From the NCBI RefSeq assembly GCF_003019815.1, contig NZ_CP027773.1, positions 5,077,501 to 5,141,500 on the forward strand: a stretch of DNA of 64,000 nucleotides, in the 5' to 3' direction. The stretch comes from Variovorax sp. PMC12 (GTDB lineage: Bacteria; Pseudomonadota; Gammaproteobacteria; Burkholderiales; Burkholderiaceae_C). A program made the translations under genes and the position numbers. Below are positions 23,952 to 33,631 of this stretch, one piece after another (position 1 is the stretch's first letter; the number at the start of each line of letters is the position of its first letter). The notes under the pieces are model-generated. The model was not told where the DNA came from. It saw nothing but the letters and a program-made list of their open reading frames with translations, and did no database searches.

Positions 23952-24677
23952 GTGGCTTCCCTCGACACCTCATCCACGCCCCCGCATCCGGCCGCCGAGA
24001 CCGGCACGTCCGCCGCCAACCCCGCACCCACCGCGATCCTCGTCGTGGACGACCACGACCTGCTGCGCCTCGGCGTCTGCGCGCTGGTCCAGGCGCAGGC
24101 GGCGTCCTCCGGCGCGAGCATCGAGGTTTTCGAGGCCGGCAACGTGGCCGACGCGCTGGTGCTCTACGAAACCCACCAGGCGTCCATCGGCCTCGTGCTG
24201 CTCGACCTGGCGCTGCCGGACACGCGCGGCCTGAGCGGCCTGGCCGACTTCCGCCAGCGCTTTCCCGACGCGCGCATCGTGGTGCTCTCGGGCACCGGAA
24301 ACAGCACGCTGGCGCAGGGCGTGCTGGCGCTGGGCGCGGCAGCCTTCCTGCCCAAGTCGGCCGACCTGAAGGAAGTGGTGAGCTTCATCCGCGCCTGCGG
24401 CCTGCTCGACCCCTCGGCGCCCGGCGCCGCCGAACCCCCGCCGCCGGCCTTTTCCAGGCCGCTCGCCGGCCATGCCGAATTCCCCCATGCCAGCGCCTGG
24501 CAGGAGCTCACGCCGCGCCAGATGCAGGTGCTGCAATGGGTGCTCGAAGGCAAGGCGAACAAGGAAATCGCGCAGCTTGCGAACCTGAGCGAAGGCACCG
24601 TGAAGAACCACGTCTCGACCATCCTGCTGCTGTTCGGCATGCGATCGCGTGCCCAGCTGATCAGCACCCTGCACTGA
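23952..24677 (+). CDS. LuxR-type (NarL/FixJ) response regulator
   Basis: 241 residues from a GTG start. The receiver domain (about 28-145) has the acidic pair D33-D34, phospho-acceptor D85 in LVLLDLALPD, and the conserved Lys in FLPKSAD. The C-terminal GerE helix-turn-helix reads LTPRQMQVLQWVLEGKANKEIAQLANLSEGTVKNH (given as about 178-212). The Pro/Ala-rich N-terminus (1-27) and linker are longer than usual. The gene lies one base before the TTG start of a hybrid kinase, so the two are surely an operon and probably partners. Target genes are unknown; the shared motif in front of this gene and of the repeat lipoprotein suggests autoregulation. Confidence 0.9.
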   Translation: MASLDTSSTPPHPAAETGTSAANPAPTAILVVDDHDLLRLGVCALVQAQAASSGASIEVFEAGNVADALVLYETHQASIGLVLLDLALPDTRGLSGLADFRQRFPDARIVVLSGTGNSTLAQGVLALGAAAFLPKSADLKEVVSFIRACGLLDPSAPGAAEPPPPAFSRPLAGHAEFPHASAWQELTPRQMQVLQWVLEGKANKEIAQLANLSEGTVKNHVSTILLLFGMRSRAQLISTLH

Positions 24678-24678
24678 T

Positions 24679-26490
24679 TTGAGCGCACCGACCGTGGCGC
24701 CGAGCGAGCCGTCCGCCGACTACATGCTCGGCCAGCGGGTGCTGCGCGAGAGCATCGCCTCGGTCTACAGCACCTACATCGTCTCGACGCTGACGCACAT
24801 GGCGTTCGTGCTGGTGTTCGGCGCCATCATCTATTCGCAGCTGAAAGACCCGAGCCTGCTGTTCTGGCTCGCCGCGCTGTTGATCGCCGACATCTACGTG
24901 CTCTTCACCCCGCGCTGGACGCCCGAGCGGCCGGCGCGCGAAAGCGCCTACTGGGCGCGCAAGATCTCGCGCATGGTCACGCTGGTGAGCATGGTCACCG
25001 CCGTGGTGCCCTGGCTCATCGTGCCGCACGAAAACCTGCCCATGACGTCGCTGCTGATGGCCGTGATCGTCGGCAGCTGCGCTCGCGCGGCCCAGTCGCT
25101 CTGGCCGCTGAAGCCGGCGCTGTTCGGCTACACGATGCCGATGTCGCTGGGCATGATCACCGCGCTCGCCTGGCAGGGCGACGGCCTGCACCTCTTCCTG
25201 GCGGCGGCCGGCGCCGCCTACCTGCTCCTGACGCTGCATGCGGGCGTCGGCCAGCACAAGCTGCTCACCGAGTCGCTCCTGCTGCGCTTCGAGAACGAGG
25301 CGCTTGCCGCACGGCTCGGCGAGCAGATTGCCGCCACCGAACGCGCCAGCGAAGAAAAGACGCGTTTTCTCGGCGCCGCCAGCCACGACCTGCGCCAGCC
25401 GCTGCACGCCATCGCGCTGTTCGGCGCCGCGCTGGAAAACGAACTGCGCGACCGCCCAGAGCGCAGAAATGCCGAGCGCCTGATGCGCGCGGTGAATGCG
25501 CTGGGTGCATCGCTCGACACGATGCTCGACGTCTCGCGGCTCGACGCGGGCGTGGTCACACCGGTGCCGCAGCCGGTGCAGCTCGACGCGCTGTTCCTGC
25601 CGCTCAATCACACCTTCGCGGCCCGGGCCGAACACAAGCAGCTGCAACTGCGCGTGCTCGCCAGCGGCCTGTGGGTGCACAGCGATCCGCAACTGCTGCA
25701 CCGCATGCTGTCCAACCTGATGGACAACGCGCTGAAATACACGGCACGCGGCGGCGTGACCGTGACGGCGCGCGACCGCGGCGAAACCGTGTGGATCGAG
25801 GTGCGCGACAGCGGCATCGGCATCGCGCCCGAACAGTCGAGCCGGATCTTCGAGGAGTTCTATCAGATCAACAATCCAGGCCGCGACCGTTCGCGCGGGC
25901 TGGGCATCGGGCTGTCGATCGTGCAGCGGCTGTCGCGGCTGCTCGGCCATCCGGTGCAGATGCATTCGCGGCCGGGGCGCGGCACATTTTTCCGCGTGGT
26001 GGTGCCCGCGGTGAAGGCGCCGGCACGGTCGGCGGCCGCATCGGCGTCCGTCGCGGGGGCCGCATCGGCGCTGCGTGGCGGCAACCCCGAGTCCGCGTTG
26101 CCCGGGCGCGTGCTGCTGCTCGACGACGAACTGGAAATCCGCGAGGCCATGGTGGGGCTGCTGCGCTCCCATGCCGTCGATGCGCATGCCGTCGACAGCG
26201 AGGAAGCCGCGGCCGAGGCATTGAAGCAGGCCGCCGCCGAAGGCCGTCCCTTCGATCTGCTGCTGTGCGACTACCGGCTGGCCGACGGCGCGGACGGGCT
26301 CGACGCCGGCTTGCGCCTGAGCCAGGCCGCGAACCAGGGCACGACGGCCACGCCGCTGCTGCTCATCACCGGCGAAACCTCGCCGGACCGGCTGCAGCGC
26401 GTGCGCGAATCGCGCGTGCCGGTGCTGTTCAAGCCGGTGGCCGCCGAATCGCTGCTGCGTGCGATGGCGGAACTTGCGGCGGCCCGGTAG
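24679..26490 (+). CDS. Hybrid sensor histidine kinase with C-terminal receiver domain
   Basis: About 603 residues. The N-terminal membrane sensor has five to six helices (about 30-188) and no large periplasmic domain. A coiled stretch precedes the DHp domain with H-box ASHDLRQPLHAI (His236). The HATPase shows the N-box NLMDNALKY, DSGIGI and GLGIGLSIV. A receiver domain (about 473-600) has LLDDE and CDYRLADG. Start: TTG 24679, one base after the upstream stop; ATG 24724 (codon 16) is an alternative, and neither has a good ribosome-binding site. It would sense a membrane or redox cue and phosphorylate its own receiver and the upstream LuxR-type regulator. Confidence 0.88.
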   Translation: MSAPTVAPSEPSADYMLGQRVLRESIASVYSTYIVSTLTHMAFVLVFGAIIYSQLKDPSLLFWLAALLIADIYVLFTPRWTPERPARESAYWARKISRMVTLVSMVTAVVPWLIVPHENLPMTSLLMAVIVGSCARAAQSLWPLKPALFGYTMPMSLGMITALAWQGDGLHLFLAAAGAAYLLLTLHAGVGQHKLLTESLLLRFENEALAARLGEQIAATERASEEKTRFLGAASHDLRQPLHAIALFGAALENELRDRPERRNAERLMRAVNALGASLDTMLDVSRLDAGVVTPVPQPVQLDALFLPLNHTFAARAEHKQLQLRVLASGLWVHSDPQLLHRMLSNLMDNALKYTARGGVTVTARDRGETVWIEVRDSGIGIAPEQSSRIFEEFYQINNPGRDRSRGLGIGLSIVQRLSRLLGHPVQMHSRPGRGTFFRVVVPAVKAPARSAAASASVAGAASALRGGNPESALPGRVLLLDDELEIREAMVGLLRSHAVDAHAVDSEEAAAEALKQAAAEGRPFDLLLCDYRLADGADGLDAGLRLSQAANQGTTATPLLLITGETSPDRLQRVRESRVPVLFKPVAAESLLRAMAELAAAR

Positions 26491-26684
26491 TCCATTCGAT
26501 TTTTGAGCCTATTGGTATTAATTGAGTGCCAATGGCATCTGTAGCCGACAGATGAAATGACTTTCGGCACTGGCGAATACCGTGGTTGCGCATTAACTTA
26601 GCGGGGCACTGGCGACTCGGACACCCCGTCCGATTCCACTTGCCAGAGCGCTCACAACACATGGATTCCGGAGGTTTTTCCCCA
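26491..26684 (+). promoter_or_regulatory. Intergenic region upstream of the repeat lipoprotein
   Basis: 194 bases without a gene. It is locally AT-rich at 26491-26530. It contains a 7-bp hairpin CATCTGT-AGCCG-ACAGATG (26536-26554) and, directly after, the second copy of the shared 16-base motif (26556-26571). TTAACT at 26593-26598 stands at the same distance from the motif as the -10-like box in front of the response regulator. GGAGG at 26670-26674 serves the lipoprotein. Confidence 0.4.
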
Positions 26685-27689
26685 ATGAAGTTCAGACTCG
26701 CGGCGGTAGCCGCAGCAGTCGCGGCGACGCTTGCCCTGGCGGCTTGCGGCGGCGGCGGCAACGATGGCAACAGCTTTGCGCCCATCGGCGTTCTCCCGTC
26801 CCCGCCTCCCGCTCCCGCTCCGCCGCCCGCGGAGCCCCCCGCGCCAGCCCCTGCGCCCGCGCCCGCGCCGGCCACCAGCACCTTCCTGTACGAGCAGGTG
26901 CCGTATCCAGCCGATGGCGCGGCTTTCCTGAACGACCTCAATACCGAAGGTGCGAAGGGCTTCAGGTTCCTCGGCGCGTTGACGGCGGCCCAGTCCGGTG
27001 CCGGCGCCAACGTCTACTACAAGACCGGCGACATCACCTACGTCTACGAGACGAAGGCGACGCCGGCGGACGCGGATGCCTTCCTGGCCCAGGCCAACGA
27101 AGCGGGCGGGCGCGGCTATCGCTGGGCCGGCGCGAGCAGCGTGAACAACGTGCCGGTGATGATCTATCGCAAGGACAGCGGCACCAGCGCCACCTACACC
27201 TACCGCACCGAGGCCGCGGCGGCCAGCAGGTCCGACTTCATCGCGCGTGGCAACGCGCAGGGCGCGGAGGGCTACTTCAATACCGCGCCGGCCTACGGGT
27301 TCGGCTCGGCGATGGTCGCGGTCTTCGAGAAGAGCTCGGTCGGCAATTCCACGTTCGCCTATGAAGTGAAAGACGACGCATCCGACGTCGGCGCGACCCT
27401 GGCGCAGTTCGAGGAGGCGGGCGCTCGCGGCTTCCGCTTCAGGGGACCGTACAGCTTCGGGAACATCTTCGCCAAGGACCTTTCGCAGTCCAGCACCTTC
27501 ACCTACCAGGCGCTGGTTCCGAAGGACACGCTGGCAGCGGAGATCGAGCAGTCGAACACGCTGGGCGCGACCGGCTTCGCCCTCATCGGCCCGATGATCG
27601 TGAACTCGCAGACGCGCAACTACTACTACAAGGCCAGCAATTGCACGGGGCCCGCCCTGTGCATGCCGACATCGCCGTTCGGTCTCTGA
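26685..27689 (+). CDS. Lipoprotein with five tandem ~50-residue repeats
   Basis: 334 residues from ATG 26685 (GGAGG 10 bases upstream). The lipobox LALAAC puts Cys21 as the lipidated residue, followed by Gly-rich and Pro/Ala-rich spacers (about 22-63). The rest is five degenerate repeats at about 65-115, 117-165, 168-218, 222-268 and 270-317. Each begins with an aromatic strand (TFLYE, TYVYE, TYTYR, TFAYE, TFTYQ), then an Asp-x-helix, then N/E-x2-GA-x-GF/Y, and ends in a Y/F-x-K strand. The unit resembles DUF4177-like folds, but I do not recognise the whole protein. Two cysteines lie near the C-terminus (320, 326). Likely an outer-membrane or periplasmic surface protein; function unknown. A strong terminator follows. 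Confidence 0.75.
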   Translation: MKFRLAAVAAAVAATLALAACGGGGNDGNSFAPIGVLPSPPPAPAPPPAEPPAPAPAPAPAPATSTFLYEQVPYPADGAAFLNDLNTEGAKGFRFLGALTAAQSGAGANVYYKTGDITYVYETKATPADADAFLAQANEAGGRGYRWAGASSVNNVPVMIYRKDSGTSATYTYRTEAAAASRSDFIARGNAQGAEGYFNTAPAYGFGSAMVAVFEKSSVGNSTFAYEVKDDASDVGATLAQFEEAGARGFRFRGPYSFGNIFAKDLSQSSTFTYQALVPKDTLAAEIEQSNTLGATGFALIGPMIVNSQTRNYYYKASNCTGPALCMPTSPFGL

Positions 27690-27730
27690 CCCGGCGAGGG
27701 GGGAGAAGAGAAGAAAAGAAGAAAAGAGAA

Positions 27731-27762
27731 ACGGCCCCGGTGCAAGCCGGGGCCGTTTTTTT
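27731..27762 (+). terminator. Rho-independent terminator after the repeat lipoprotein
   Basis: ACGGCCCCGG-TGCAAG-CCGGGGCCGT followed by a run of seven T: a perfect 10-bp stem. It lies 42 bases after the lipoprotein stop, preceded by an unbroken purine tract (27696-27731). Confidence 0.92.
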
Positions 27763-27783
27763 ATGGGTGGGGCACGGGCCGCG

Positions 27784-29067
<1,284 letters not shown>

Positions 29068-29096
29068 CAGGAGCTTTTTACAATCCGACCCATTCT

Positions 29097-30545
29097 ATGA
29101 AACACCTCCCGCCACGCCGTGCTGCGTCTGGTGCGGTGCTGGCGATGGCGCTCGTGGCGCCGTGGGCCATGCCTGCGCAGGCCCAGTCCACTCCGGCCCC
29201 CGCCGCTTCGTCCGCCGCCGCCGCGGCTGCGCCGGGACCCCAGCAATTCACCCTTGCCAACGGCATGACGCTGATCGTCCAGCCCGACCGGCGCTCGCCC
29301 ACGGCGGTGCAGATGGTCTGGGTGCGCGTCGGCTCCCTCGACGAAGTCGACGGCACCTCCGGCGTCGCACATGCGCTCGAACACATGATGTTCAAGGGCA
29401 CCAGGGACATCAAGCCCGGCGAGTTCTCGCGCCGCGTGGCGGCCCTCGGCGGCCAGGAAAACGCCTTCACCACCCGCGACTACACCGGCTACTACCAGCA
29501 GATCCCGGTCGGCAGCCTCGAGCAGGTGATGAAGCTCGAATCCGACCGCTTCGCCAACAACCAGTGGCCCGACGACGAGTTCAAGCGCGAGATCGAAGTA
29601 GTCAAGGAAGAGCGCCGCCTGCGCACCGAAGACCAGCCGCGCGCCCTGCTCGGCGAGCAGCAGAACGCCGCCGTCTTCATCGCGTCGCCCTACCACCGCC
29701 CCGTGGTCGGCTGGATGAGCGACCTCGACGCCATGACCCCGGCAGACGTGCGCGACTTCCACCAGCGCTGGTACGTGCCCGCCAACGCCGTGCTGGTGGT
29801 GGCCGGCGACGTCGACGTGGCCCAGGTCCGCGCGATGGCCGAGAAGTACTACGGCCGCATCCCCTCGCGCGCGGTGCCCGTGCGCAAGCCGCGCGTGGAG
29901 CCGGTGCAGCGCGGCATCCGCCGCCTCGAATTCAAGGCGCCCGCCGAGCAGGCCTATGTGTCGCTGGCCTACCGCGTGCCGCAGATCGCGAACATCGACG
30001 ACGTGAACAGCGACTCCTGGGCGCTGGTGGTGCTGTCCGCCGTGCTCGACGGCTATGCCGGCGCGCGGCTCGACCGCGCGCTCACGCAGGGCCCCGACCG
30101 CGTCGCCGATTCGGCCGGCGCCTATGCGGGCTTCATCGGCCGCGGGCCGCAGCTCTTCGTGCTCGAAGGCGTGCCGGCCGCCGGCAAGAGCGCCGAGGCG
30201 GTCGAGGCCGCCTTGCGCGCGCAGGTGGCGCGCATCGCCAAGGAAGGCGTGGGCGAAGCGGAACTGGCCCGGGTCAAGACGCAATGGGTGGCGAGCGAAA
30301 CCTACAAGCGCGACTCGGTGATGGCGCAGGCGCGCGAACTCGGCAGCAATTGGATCCAGGGGCTGCCGCTGGACGCCAGCGAACGCATCGTCGCGCGGCT
30401 GCAAGCCGTCACGGCCGCGCAGGTGCAGGCCGTGGCCGCGAAGTACTTCGGCGACGACCAGCTCACGGTCGCCACGCTGCGGCCCCTGCCGCCCGAGGCC
30501 AAGCGCGGCCGCGGTTTCGCTGCGCCCGCGGGCGAGCTGCGCTGA
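29097..30545 (+). CDS. M16 family zinc metallopeptidase (active-site copy)
   Basis: 482 residues with a signal peptide ending near AQA. The N-terminal domain keeps the inverted zinc motif HALEH (HxxEH) in VAHALEHMMFKG, and a downstream Glu in EIEVVKEERR as third ligand, so it should be catalytic. Residues GSLDEVDGTSG before it are standard for processing-peptidase-type M16 proteins. It would degrade or process peptides in the periplasm. The next gene, 14 bases on, is a paralogue lacking the motif, and the two probably form a heterodimer. Confidence 0.9.
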   Translation: MKHLPPRRAASGAVLAMALVAPWAMPAQAQSTPAPAASSAAAAAAPGPQQFTLANGMTLIVQPDRRSPTAVQMVWVRVGSLDEVDGTSGVAHALEHMMFKGTRDIKPGEFSRRVAALGGQENAFTTRDYTGYYQQIPVGSLEQVMKLESDRFANNQWPDDEFKREIEVVKEERRLRTEDQPRALLGEQQNAAVFIASPYHRPVVGWMSDLDAMTPADVRDFHQRWYVPANAVLVVAGDVDVAQVRAMAEKYYGRIPSRAVPVRKPRVEPVQRGIRRLEFKAPAEQAYVSLAYRVPQIANIDDVNSDSWALVVLSAVLDGYAGARLDRALTQGPDRVADSAGAYAGFIGRGPQLFVLEGVPAAGKSAEAVEAALRAQVARIAKEGVGEAELARVKTQWVASETYKRDSVMAQARELGSNWIQGLPLDASERIVARLQAVTAAQVQAVAAKYFGDDQLTVATLRPLPPEAKRGRGFAAPAGELR

Positions 30546-30559
30546 AAGGTCCCGATTCC

Positions 30560-31942
30560 ATGACGAAGACTCTCAAGAAAACCGCATGCGCCCTGCTGTT
30601 CGCAGGCGTGGCGGCCCTCACGGGCATGACCGGCGCGCATGCCGCGCTGCCCATCCAGCACTGGACGCTCGCCAACGGCGCCAAGATCTATCTGGTGTCG
30701 ACCAACGCGCTGCCGATCGTCGACATGCAGCTCGACTTCGATGCCGGCAGCCGACGCGACCCGGCACCGCAGGCCGGCCTGGCCAGCACCACGGCCGCGA
30801 TGGTCGAGAAGGGCGTGCGCGCAGGCAAGGGCGGCGAGCCCGCGCTCGACCAGAATGCCCTCGGCGAAGCCTGGGCCGACCTGGGCGCCAGCTTCGACGT
30901 GAGCGCCGGCACCGACCGCACCAGCTATTCGCTGCGCACGCTGTCCGACCCGGCGCTGCTGAACAAGGCCGTCGCGCTGGCTTCGCGCGAGATCGGCGAG
31001 CCGGCCTTCCCCGACGACGTGTGGCAGCGCGAGCGCGAGCGCATCAACGCCGCCATCAAGGAGGCCAACACCAAGCCCGCGACCGTTGCGGGCCGCGCCT
31101 TCGCGCAGACGGTGTACGGCACGCATCCCTACGGCCAGGAAGTGACCGAGGAAACGCTGGCGCGCATCGACACCGCCGCCATGCGCCAGCGCTACGAGCA
31201 GCTGATGGTGCCGTGCCGCGCCAAGCTCAGCATCGTCGGCGCCGTCACGCGCGCCGAGGCCGAGACGCTCGCCAACACGCTGCTGTCGCGCCTGCCCGGG
31301 CCGGAGGCCTGCACGCCGCTGCCGGCCATCGCGCCCGTGGCCGCGCTGACCGCGCCGAAGGAAGAGCGCATTCCGTTCGACTCGGCGCAGGCCCATGTCT
31401 TCATCGGCCAGCCCGGCTATCCGCGCAAGGACCCGGACCACTTCGCGCTCACGCTGGGCAACTACGTGCTCGGCGGCGGCGGCTTCGTGTCGCGGCTGAC
31501 CGACCAGGTACGCGAGAAGCGCGGGCTCACCTACAGCATCTACAGCGGCTTCGCGCCGGGGCTCGAGGCGGGCGCGTTCCGCATCGGCTTCCAGACCCGG
31601 CCCGACCAGGCCGAGGAAGCGGTGAAGGTGTCGCGCGAGGTGCTCGCGAAGTTCGTGGCCGAAGGCCCGACCGCCAGCGAGCTGAAGGCCGCCAAGGACA
31701 ACGTGATCGGCGGCTTCCCGCTGCTGCTCGACAGCAATCGCAAGCTGATCGGCAACGTGGCCAACATCGCCTGGCACGACCTGCCGCTGGACTACCTCGA
31801 CACCTGGACCGCGCGCATGAACGCGGTCACGGCGGCAGACATCAAGGCCGCGTTCCAGCGCAAGCTGCAGCCGGAGCGCATGGTGACGGTGGTGGTGGGC
31901 GGGAAGCCCGCACAGGCCTCCGCCAAGGCGCAGCCGCAGTAA
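30560..31942 (+). CDS. M16 family peptidase-like protein lacking the zinc motif
   Basis: 460 residues from ATG 30560, with a signal peptide ending near AHA. The fold matches M16 peptidases (TLANGAKIYLVS, FDAGSRRD, GGGGFVSRLTDQVREKRGLTYS region), but at the HxxEH position it has LASTTAAMVEKG, with no zinc ligands. As in mitochondrial processing peptidase and other bacterial M16 pairs, it is likely the non-catalytic partner that shapes the substrate chamber of the upstream gene product. It is co-directional and 14 bases downstream. Confidence 0.88.
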   Translation: MTKTLKKTACALLFAGVAALTGMTGAHAALPIQHWTLANGAKIYLVSTNALPIVDMQLDFDAGSRRDPAPQAGLASTTAAMVEKGVRAGKGGEPALDQNALGEAWADLGASFDVSAGTDRTSYSLRTLSDPALLNKAVALASREIGEPAFPDDVWQRERERINAAIKEANTKPATVAGRAFAQTVYGTHPYGQEVTEETLARIDTAAMRQRYEQLMVPCRAKLSIVGAVTRAEAETLANTLLSRLPGPEACTPLPAIAPVAALTAPKEERIPFDSAQAHVFIGQPGYPRKDPDHFALTLGNYVLGGGGFVSRLTDQVREKRGLTYSIYSGFAPGLEAGAFRIGFQTRPDQAEEAVKVSREVLAKFVAEGPTASELKAAKDNVIGGFPLLLDSNRKLIGNVANIAWHDLPLDYLDTWTARMNAVTAADIKAAFQRKLQPERMVTVVVGGKPAQASAKAQPQ

Positions 31943-31947
31943 AGCGA

Positions 31948-32862
31948 CTAGGCCAGGGCGTGCGGCCCCTGGCTGGCGGCCGCGCGAACGGCGGCGCCGA
32001 GTTTTTCCAGCAGGCGCGGCGCCGCGCGCGCCTGCTGCCAGTAGAGCGGCACCGGCAGCGTCGACCCGGGCACCAGCTCCACCAGCCTGCCTTCGCGGAA
32101 GGCGCCGGCCACCATGCTGGCCGGATGCATGCCCCAGCCCATGCCGGCGCACGCAGCCTCGACGAAAGCGGTGGGCGAGGGCACCCAGTGCCGCGGCGTC
32201 TCGACATTGCGGTGGCAGATGCGCCGCACCCAGCGCGCCTGCAGCCGGTCCTTGCGGTCGAACACCAGGCTCGGCGCGTTCGCCAGCGTGCGCGCACCCA
32301 CGCCCTTGGCGAAATGGTCGCGTACGAATGCCGGGCTCGCGGCCGCCACGTAGTGCACCGTGCCCAGCGCCTCGCTGTTGCAGCCCGCCACCGGCTTTGC
32401 CAGCGCCGTGACGGCCGCCAGCACCGCGCCGCTGCGCAGCCGCTCGGCCGTGTGGTCCTGGTCGTCCACCGTGAGGTCGAGCAGCACCGTCCGTGCCTGC
32501 GCGGTGAAGGCTGCCGCCGCCGCGATGAACCAGGTCGCCAGGCTGTCGGCGTTGACGGCCACGCGCACCGTCAGCCGCTCGTCGGCGGCCTCGCCACTGC
32601 CCATGCCCAGCACGGGCATGGCGTCGCGCAGTTCGTGCTCCAGCATGCCCACGCGCTCGACATGCCGGCACAGCTGCAGCCCCGCCTCGGTCGCCACGCA
32701 GGGCTGGCCGCGCACGAGCAAGGCGCCGCCGGTGCGCTCTTCGAGCTGCTTGATGCGTTGCGACACCGCCGACGGCGTGACGTGGAGCGCGCGGGCCGCG
32801 CGTTCGAAGCTGCCCTCGCGCACGACGGCTGCAAGGGCGTTCAGGGCGGCATAGTCGAGCAT
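31948..32862 (-). CDS. argP: LysR-family transcriptional regulator ArgP (IciA)
   Basis: 304 residues. The N-terminal winged HTH (LNALAAVVREGSFERAARALHVTPSAVSQRIKQ region, about 7-40) and the effector domain are those of ArgP, the lysine/arginine-responsive activator of the exporter gene argO. The divergent gene 78 bases away is indeed a LysE/ArgO exporter. It is convergent with the M16 gene, with only 5 bases between stops, and no terminator is visible there. Confidence 0.9.
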   Translation of the reverse strand: MLDYAALNALAAVVREGSFERAARALHVTPSAVSQRIKQLEERTGGALLVRGQPCVATEAGLQLCRHVERVGMLEHELRDAMPVLGMGSGEAADERLTVRVAVNADSLATWFIAAAAAFTAQARTVLLDLTVDDQDHTAERLRSGAVLAAVTALAKPVAGCNSEALGTVHYVAAASPAFVRDHFAKGVGARTLANAPSLVFDRKDRLQARWVRRICHRNVETPRHWVPSPTAFVEAACAGMGWGMHPASMVAGAFREGRLVELVPGSTLPVPLYWQQARAAPRLLEKLGAAVRAAASQGPHALA

Positions 32863-32940
32863 GGTGAAGATGAAGTAAAACTGAATCGGCGTTAGAAAGT
32901 TTAGTTTGAATTAACCGCGCGCAGGCCGCAAGCTCGGACC
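32863..32940. promoter_or_regulatory. argP-argO divergent control region
   Basis: The 78 bases contain a strongly AT-rich stretch (about 32870-32916) with TTAGAAAGTTTAGTTTGAATTAA, in contrast to the GC-rich surroundings. LysR regulators such as ArgP bind AT-rich dyads near the promoter of the gene they activate, so this is the likely ArgP site. No exact operator can be defined. Confidence 0.4.
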
Positions 32941-33576
32941 ATGCAAGCCGTACAAGCCACCCCCGCCTTCGCCAACGGGCTCCTCATGAGCCTGGTCCTC
33001 ATCGTCGCCATCGGCGCGCAGAACGCCTACGTGCTGCGCCAGGGCTTGCGCCGAGAGCACGTGGGCGCGGTGGTGCTGTTCTGCGCGGCCAGCGACGCTG
33101 TGCTGATCGGCGCCGGGGTGGCCGGCATGGCGCAGGCGCTGAAGGGCCGCCCGATGCTGGCGACCGTGCTGGCGGCATTCGGCGCCGTCTTTCTCTGCGG
33201 CTACGGGCTGAAGGCGCTTTGGCGTTCGCGCCGGCCCGCCGCGCTGCAGGCCAGCGCGCAGGGCGTGTCGCTGTCGCGCGCGGCCGTGGTCGCGCAGGCT
33301 GCGGGCTTCACGCTGCTCAATCCGCATGTCTACCTCGACACCGTGCTGCTCGTGGGCAGTGCCGGCGCACAGTACGCGGGGCCGCTGAAGGTCTGGTTCG
33401 TGGCGGGCGCGGCCACGGCCAGCGCGCTGTGGTTCACCTCGCTGGGCTTCGGTGCACGCCTGCTCGCGCCGGTGTTCGCCCGGCCGCGCGCCTGGCAGAT
33501 GCTCGACGGGCTCATCGGCGGCACCATGCTCCTGCTGGCCGCCATGCTGGCCCATCGCGCCTTCAGCGGGCTCTGA
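32941..33576 (+). CDS. argO: LysE/ArgO-family basic amino acid exporter
   Basis: 211 residues with six predicted membrane helices. The start region LLMSLVLIVAIGAQNAYVLRQGL holds the LysE-family signature GAQNAYVLRQG, and the fourth helix region GFTLLNPHVYLDTV carries the conserved NPHVYLD. It exports arginine or lysine across the inner membrane. Divergent from its likely activator ArgP. Confidence 0.92.
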   Translation: MQAVQATPAFANGLLMSLVLIVAIGAQNAYVLRQGLRREHVGAVVLFCAASDAVLIGAGVAGMAQALKGRPMLATVLAAFGAVFLCGYGLKALWRSRRPAALQASAQGVSLSRAAVVAQAAGFTLLNPHVYLDTVLLVGSAGAQYAGPLKVWFVAGAATASALWFTSLGFGARLLAPVFARPRAWQMLDGLIGGTMLLLAAMLAHRAFSGL

Positions 33577-33631
33577 AGTCGGCTCTGAGGTGGGCTCCGG
33601 GCCGAGGGGCGCCGGGCGTTAAGCTCGCCGC

